DNA of 64,000 bases from Pseudoalteromonas luteoviolacea B = ATCC 29581 (GTDB lineage Bacteria; Pseudomonadota; Gammaproteobacteria; Enterobacterales; Alteromonadaceae). The notes beneath the pieces were generated by a model. It had not been told where the DNA came from. It was given only the letters and a program-made list of their open reading frames with translations, and did not search any database. A program made the position numbers and the translations under genes. Shown in pieces: positions 61,942 through 64,000 of this stretch. The stretch covers positions 1 through 64,000 of the forward strand of contig CAPN01000058.1 of the NCBI GenBank assembly GCA_000333235.1, in the 5' to 3' direction. Within the stretch, counting starts at the first letter, position 1. Every line of letters begins with the position of its first letter.

Positions 61942-62661
61942 ATGGGAACGGAAACTACCAAAATTCTCGTCGTTGATGATGACATGCGTTTACGCTCGTT
62001 ATTAGAGCGCTATTTAGTTGAGCAGGGGTTCATTGTCCGAACCGCGGCCAATTCTGAGCAGATGGATAGATTACTTGAACGTGAAAATTTTCACATGATG
62101 GTATTGGATTTGATGTTACCAGGTGAAGATGGCTTATCAATTTGTCGCCGATTACGTCAAAAAGAAAATGAAATCCCGATTGTGATGCTTACAGCAAAGG
62201 GAGACGAAGTGGATCGCATCATTGGCTTAGAGCTCGGTGCGGATGACTATTTACCGAAGCCGTTTAACCCTCGCGAATTGCTCGCGCGCATTAAAGCGGT
62301 GCTGCGTCGTAAGACCAAAGAAGTTCCGGGAGCGCCATCGGCTCAGGAGAATATCGTCGCATTTGGGCAATTTGCACTGAATCTTGCGACACGAGAAATG
62401 CAGCATGGTAATAAAAGCTTGTCGTTGACCAGCGGTGAGTTTGCGGTATTAAAAGCCTTAGTCACACATCCGCGAGAGCCGCTCAGTCGAGATAAGTTAA
62501 TGAATTTAGCTCGTGGCCGAGATTACAGTGCGCTTGAGCGCAGTATCGATGTGCAAGTATCGCGCTTGCGCCGCATGATAGAAGATGATCCAGCTAATCC
62601 TAGGTATCTTCAAACCGTGTGGGGATTGGGTTATGTGTTTGTGCCAGATGGTGAGAAGTAA
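61942..62661 (+). CDS. ompR: Osmolarity response regulator OmpR
   Basis: This 239-residue OmpR has a receiver domain (VDDDMRLRSLLERYL, phospho-acceptor D56 in MVLDLMLPGEDGLSI, T and K in VMLTAKGD and DYLPKPFNPRELLARI) and a C-terminal winged helix (LTSGEFAVLKALVTHPREPL, LMNLARGRDYSALERSIDVQ, WGLGYVFVPDG). It controls porin and other envelope genes. I chose the ATG at 61942 because it matches the family start; one at 61918 would add eight residues. It precedes envZ by seven bases. Confidence 0.96.
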   Translation: MGTETTKILVVDDDMRLRSLLERYLVEQGFIVRTAANSEQMDRLLERENFHMMVLDLMLPGEDGLSICRRLRQKENEIPIVMLTAKGDEVDRIIGLELGADDYLPKPFNPRELLARIKAVLRRKTKEVPGAPSAQENIVAFGQFALNLATREMQHGNKSLSLTSGEFAVLKALVTHPREPLSRDKLMNLARGRDYSALERSIDVQVSRLRRMIEDDPANPRYLQTVWGLGYVFVPDGEK

Positions 62662-62668
62662 CTAATTC

Positions 62669-63973
62669 ATGAGCATTTTTCCACGTAGTGCGTTTGGGCA
62701 AACGGTGTTTTTTGTTGGTGCCTTGTTGCTAATAAACCAGATTGTTTCGTACATCACAGTAACGCTTTACGTGGTAAAACCCACGTTTGAACAAGTTAAT
62801 CTTATGCTCGCTAAACAGGTCAAAACGGTCTTTATTGATATGGAAGATGGCGTTGAGATGAATAGTGTCATTTCAAAAAAGTTTTTTGAGATCACTGAAA
62901 TTGACGTCATGACCCAACGTGAAGCGTACGCAAATGGTTTAGGGCAAGCGCGTGAATACACGATGCTTTCGCGTAGCATGTCGGAGCAACTTAATGGCTC
63001 CGCACGCGTTATGATAAGCCAGGGCGATCCACTCGTTTATTGGGTTGAAGCCCCACAAGCACCGGGATATTGGGTGCGAGTTCCGCTATCGGGGTTTACC
63101 GAAACGAATGTACAATTTTTAGTGTTTTATCTCTCAACCATCGGTTTTTTAAGCGTATTAGGTGGTTGGTTGTTTGCCAGGCACCTCAATAAGCCATTAA
63201 GAGCTTTGCAAGTGGCGGCAGGTAAAGTGGGGGTTGGTGACTTTAGCACGAGACTAAGTGAAGAAGGCTCTACAGAGGTTATCGAAGTGACCCGTGCATT
63301 CAATCAAATGTCGAAAGGAATCGCGGAACTTGAAAATGATCGACGATTAATGATGGCTGGGGTTTCTCATGATTTACGCACGCCCCTTACCCGGATACGC
63401 CTAGCAACAGAAATGATGAATGATGAAGACGATTATTTACGTGAAGGAATAATCGATGACATTGAAGATATGAACGCCATTATTGATCAGTTCATTGAAT
63501 ATTTAAGACACCACAATACTGCAGAATTGATCCTCGATGACATTAATCGAGTGGTTGAAGATGTCGTTCATTTAGAGCAACAACATCAACGCGAGATCCG
63601 TTTGGCTGCGCAAGATAATTTACCAAGTGTCATGATGAATGCTGTGGCACTCAAGCGAGTAATCACTAACATGATTGAAAATGCCATTCGATATTCGGAT
63701 GGCAGCATTGATGTCGAAACTCACTATATCGTAAGTAAAAAACAAGTAATGATTTGTGTAAAAGACCGCGGCCCTGGTATACCAGAATCGGAGCTAGAAA
63801 AAGTCTTTGAACCGTTTACGCGAGGCGACCTTGCTCGAGGTAGCGAAGGGAGTGGGTTAGGCCTTGCGATTATTAAAAGAATCATATCGACTCATGGTGG
63901 CAGCGTAAAATTGCGTAATCGCAAAGGTGGCGGGTTAAGTGCCGAAGTGTATTTACCGGTCGCGAAAGGCTGA
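62669..63973 (+). CDS. envZ: Osmosensor histidine kinase EnvZ
   Basis: This 434-residue inner-membrane kinase has membrane helices at about 12-35 and 150-170 around a periplasmic domain, a HAMP linker ([20 protein letters not shown]), HisKA with H234 in [20 protein letters not shown], and an HATPase ([32 protein letters not shown]). It phosphorylates and dephosphorylates OmpR. The gene is complete; only 27 bases of unassigned sequence remain after it. Confidence 0.96.
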   Translation: MSIFPRSAFGQTVFFVGALLLINQIVSYITVTLYVVKPTFEQVNLMLAKQVKTVFIDMEDGVEMNSVISKKFFEITEIDVMTQREAYANGLGQAREYTMLSRSMSEQLNGSARVMISQGDPLVYWVEAPQAPGYWVRVPLSGFTETNVQFLVFYLSTIGFLSVLGGWLFARHLNKPLRALQVAAGKVGVGDFSTRLSEEGSTEVIEVTRAFNQMSKGIAELENDRRLMMAGVSHDLRTPLTRIRLATEMMNDEDDYLREGIIDDIEDMNAIIDQFIEYLRHHNTAELILDDINRVVEDVVHLEQQHQREIRLAAQDNLPSVMMNAVALKRVITNMIENAIRYSDGSIDVETHYIVSKKQVMICVKDRGPGIPESELEKVFEPFTRGDLARGSEGSGLGLAIIKRIISTHGGSVKLRNRKGGGLSAEVYLPVAKG

Positions 63974-64000
63974 TCTTGCGTAGTGCCACTATTTTAACTC

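Overview
The window is a continuous stretch of a gammaproteobacterial chromosome. The protein sequences (S10 operon, uvrD, tmcA, envZ/ompR, cytochrome oxidase and chemotaxis genes) look most like marine Alteromonadales (Pseudoalteromonas/Alteromonas relatives). This placement rests on recognition by eye, not on a search. I see no phage, insertion sequence, CRISPR array or tRNA. Nearly every gene belongs to a known family, so the interest lies in architecture, context and non-coding DNA.

Layout. 1-75 is the 3' end of a 5S rRNA with its terminator. 426-8239 (minus) carries a PhnA-like zinc-ribbon protein and a chain cheV > uvrD > tmcA > periplasmic binding protein > CheW with a nested zinc-binding CZB domain; the last four are overlapping or closely spaced. 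8381-13679 has a K+ channel, a small membrane protein, an EVE-domain protein, tesB and plsB. 14040-19009 is a complete S10 ribosomal operon (rpsJ to rpsQ) with promoter, leader hairpin and terminator. It is cut off from the spc operon that normally follows. 19453-23546 is a CrbS/CrbR-like acetate-switch sensor kinase and its regulator, convergent.

23762-30899 is the most interesting metabolic locus: a TonB-dependent receptor, a GntP-type permease, a secreted MetX-fold hydrolase, 3-hydroxybutyrate dehydrogenase and both subunits of a 3-oxoacid CoA-transferase. Together they read as a pathway taking an exogenous 3-hydroxybutyrate ester or oligomer through outer membrane, periplasm and cytoplasm to acetoacetyl-CoA. 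The divergent promoter region has a symmetric-looking array of repeats.

31136-31753 is lexA behind two SOS boxes. 32406-40539 is a caa3-type cytochrome c oxidase locus with assembly factors (CtaG, SURF1, a Sco-like CxxxC protein, CtaA, CtaB, Sco). 40687-49387 is a full chemosensory operon (STAS, CheY, CheA, CheW, soluble multi-PAS receptor, CheR, CheD, CheB) resembling the F7/Aer2 class. 49401-56746 holds a polysaccharide deacetylase, a MATE transporter, nfuA, an M14 peptidase, comF and bioH. 56848-58112 has a flagellar-rod-like small protein and a SprA-like putative metalloprotease. 58409-58777 is a lipoprotein gene broken by two in-frame amber codons. 58888-63973 holds tex, greB and ompR-envZ.

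Two copies of a roughly 105-150 bp dispersed repeat lie at 277-428 and, inverted, at 19168-19273, the second exactly where the ribosomal gene cluster is interrupted.
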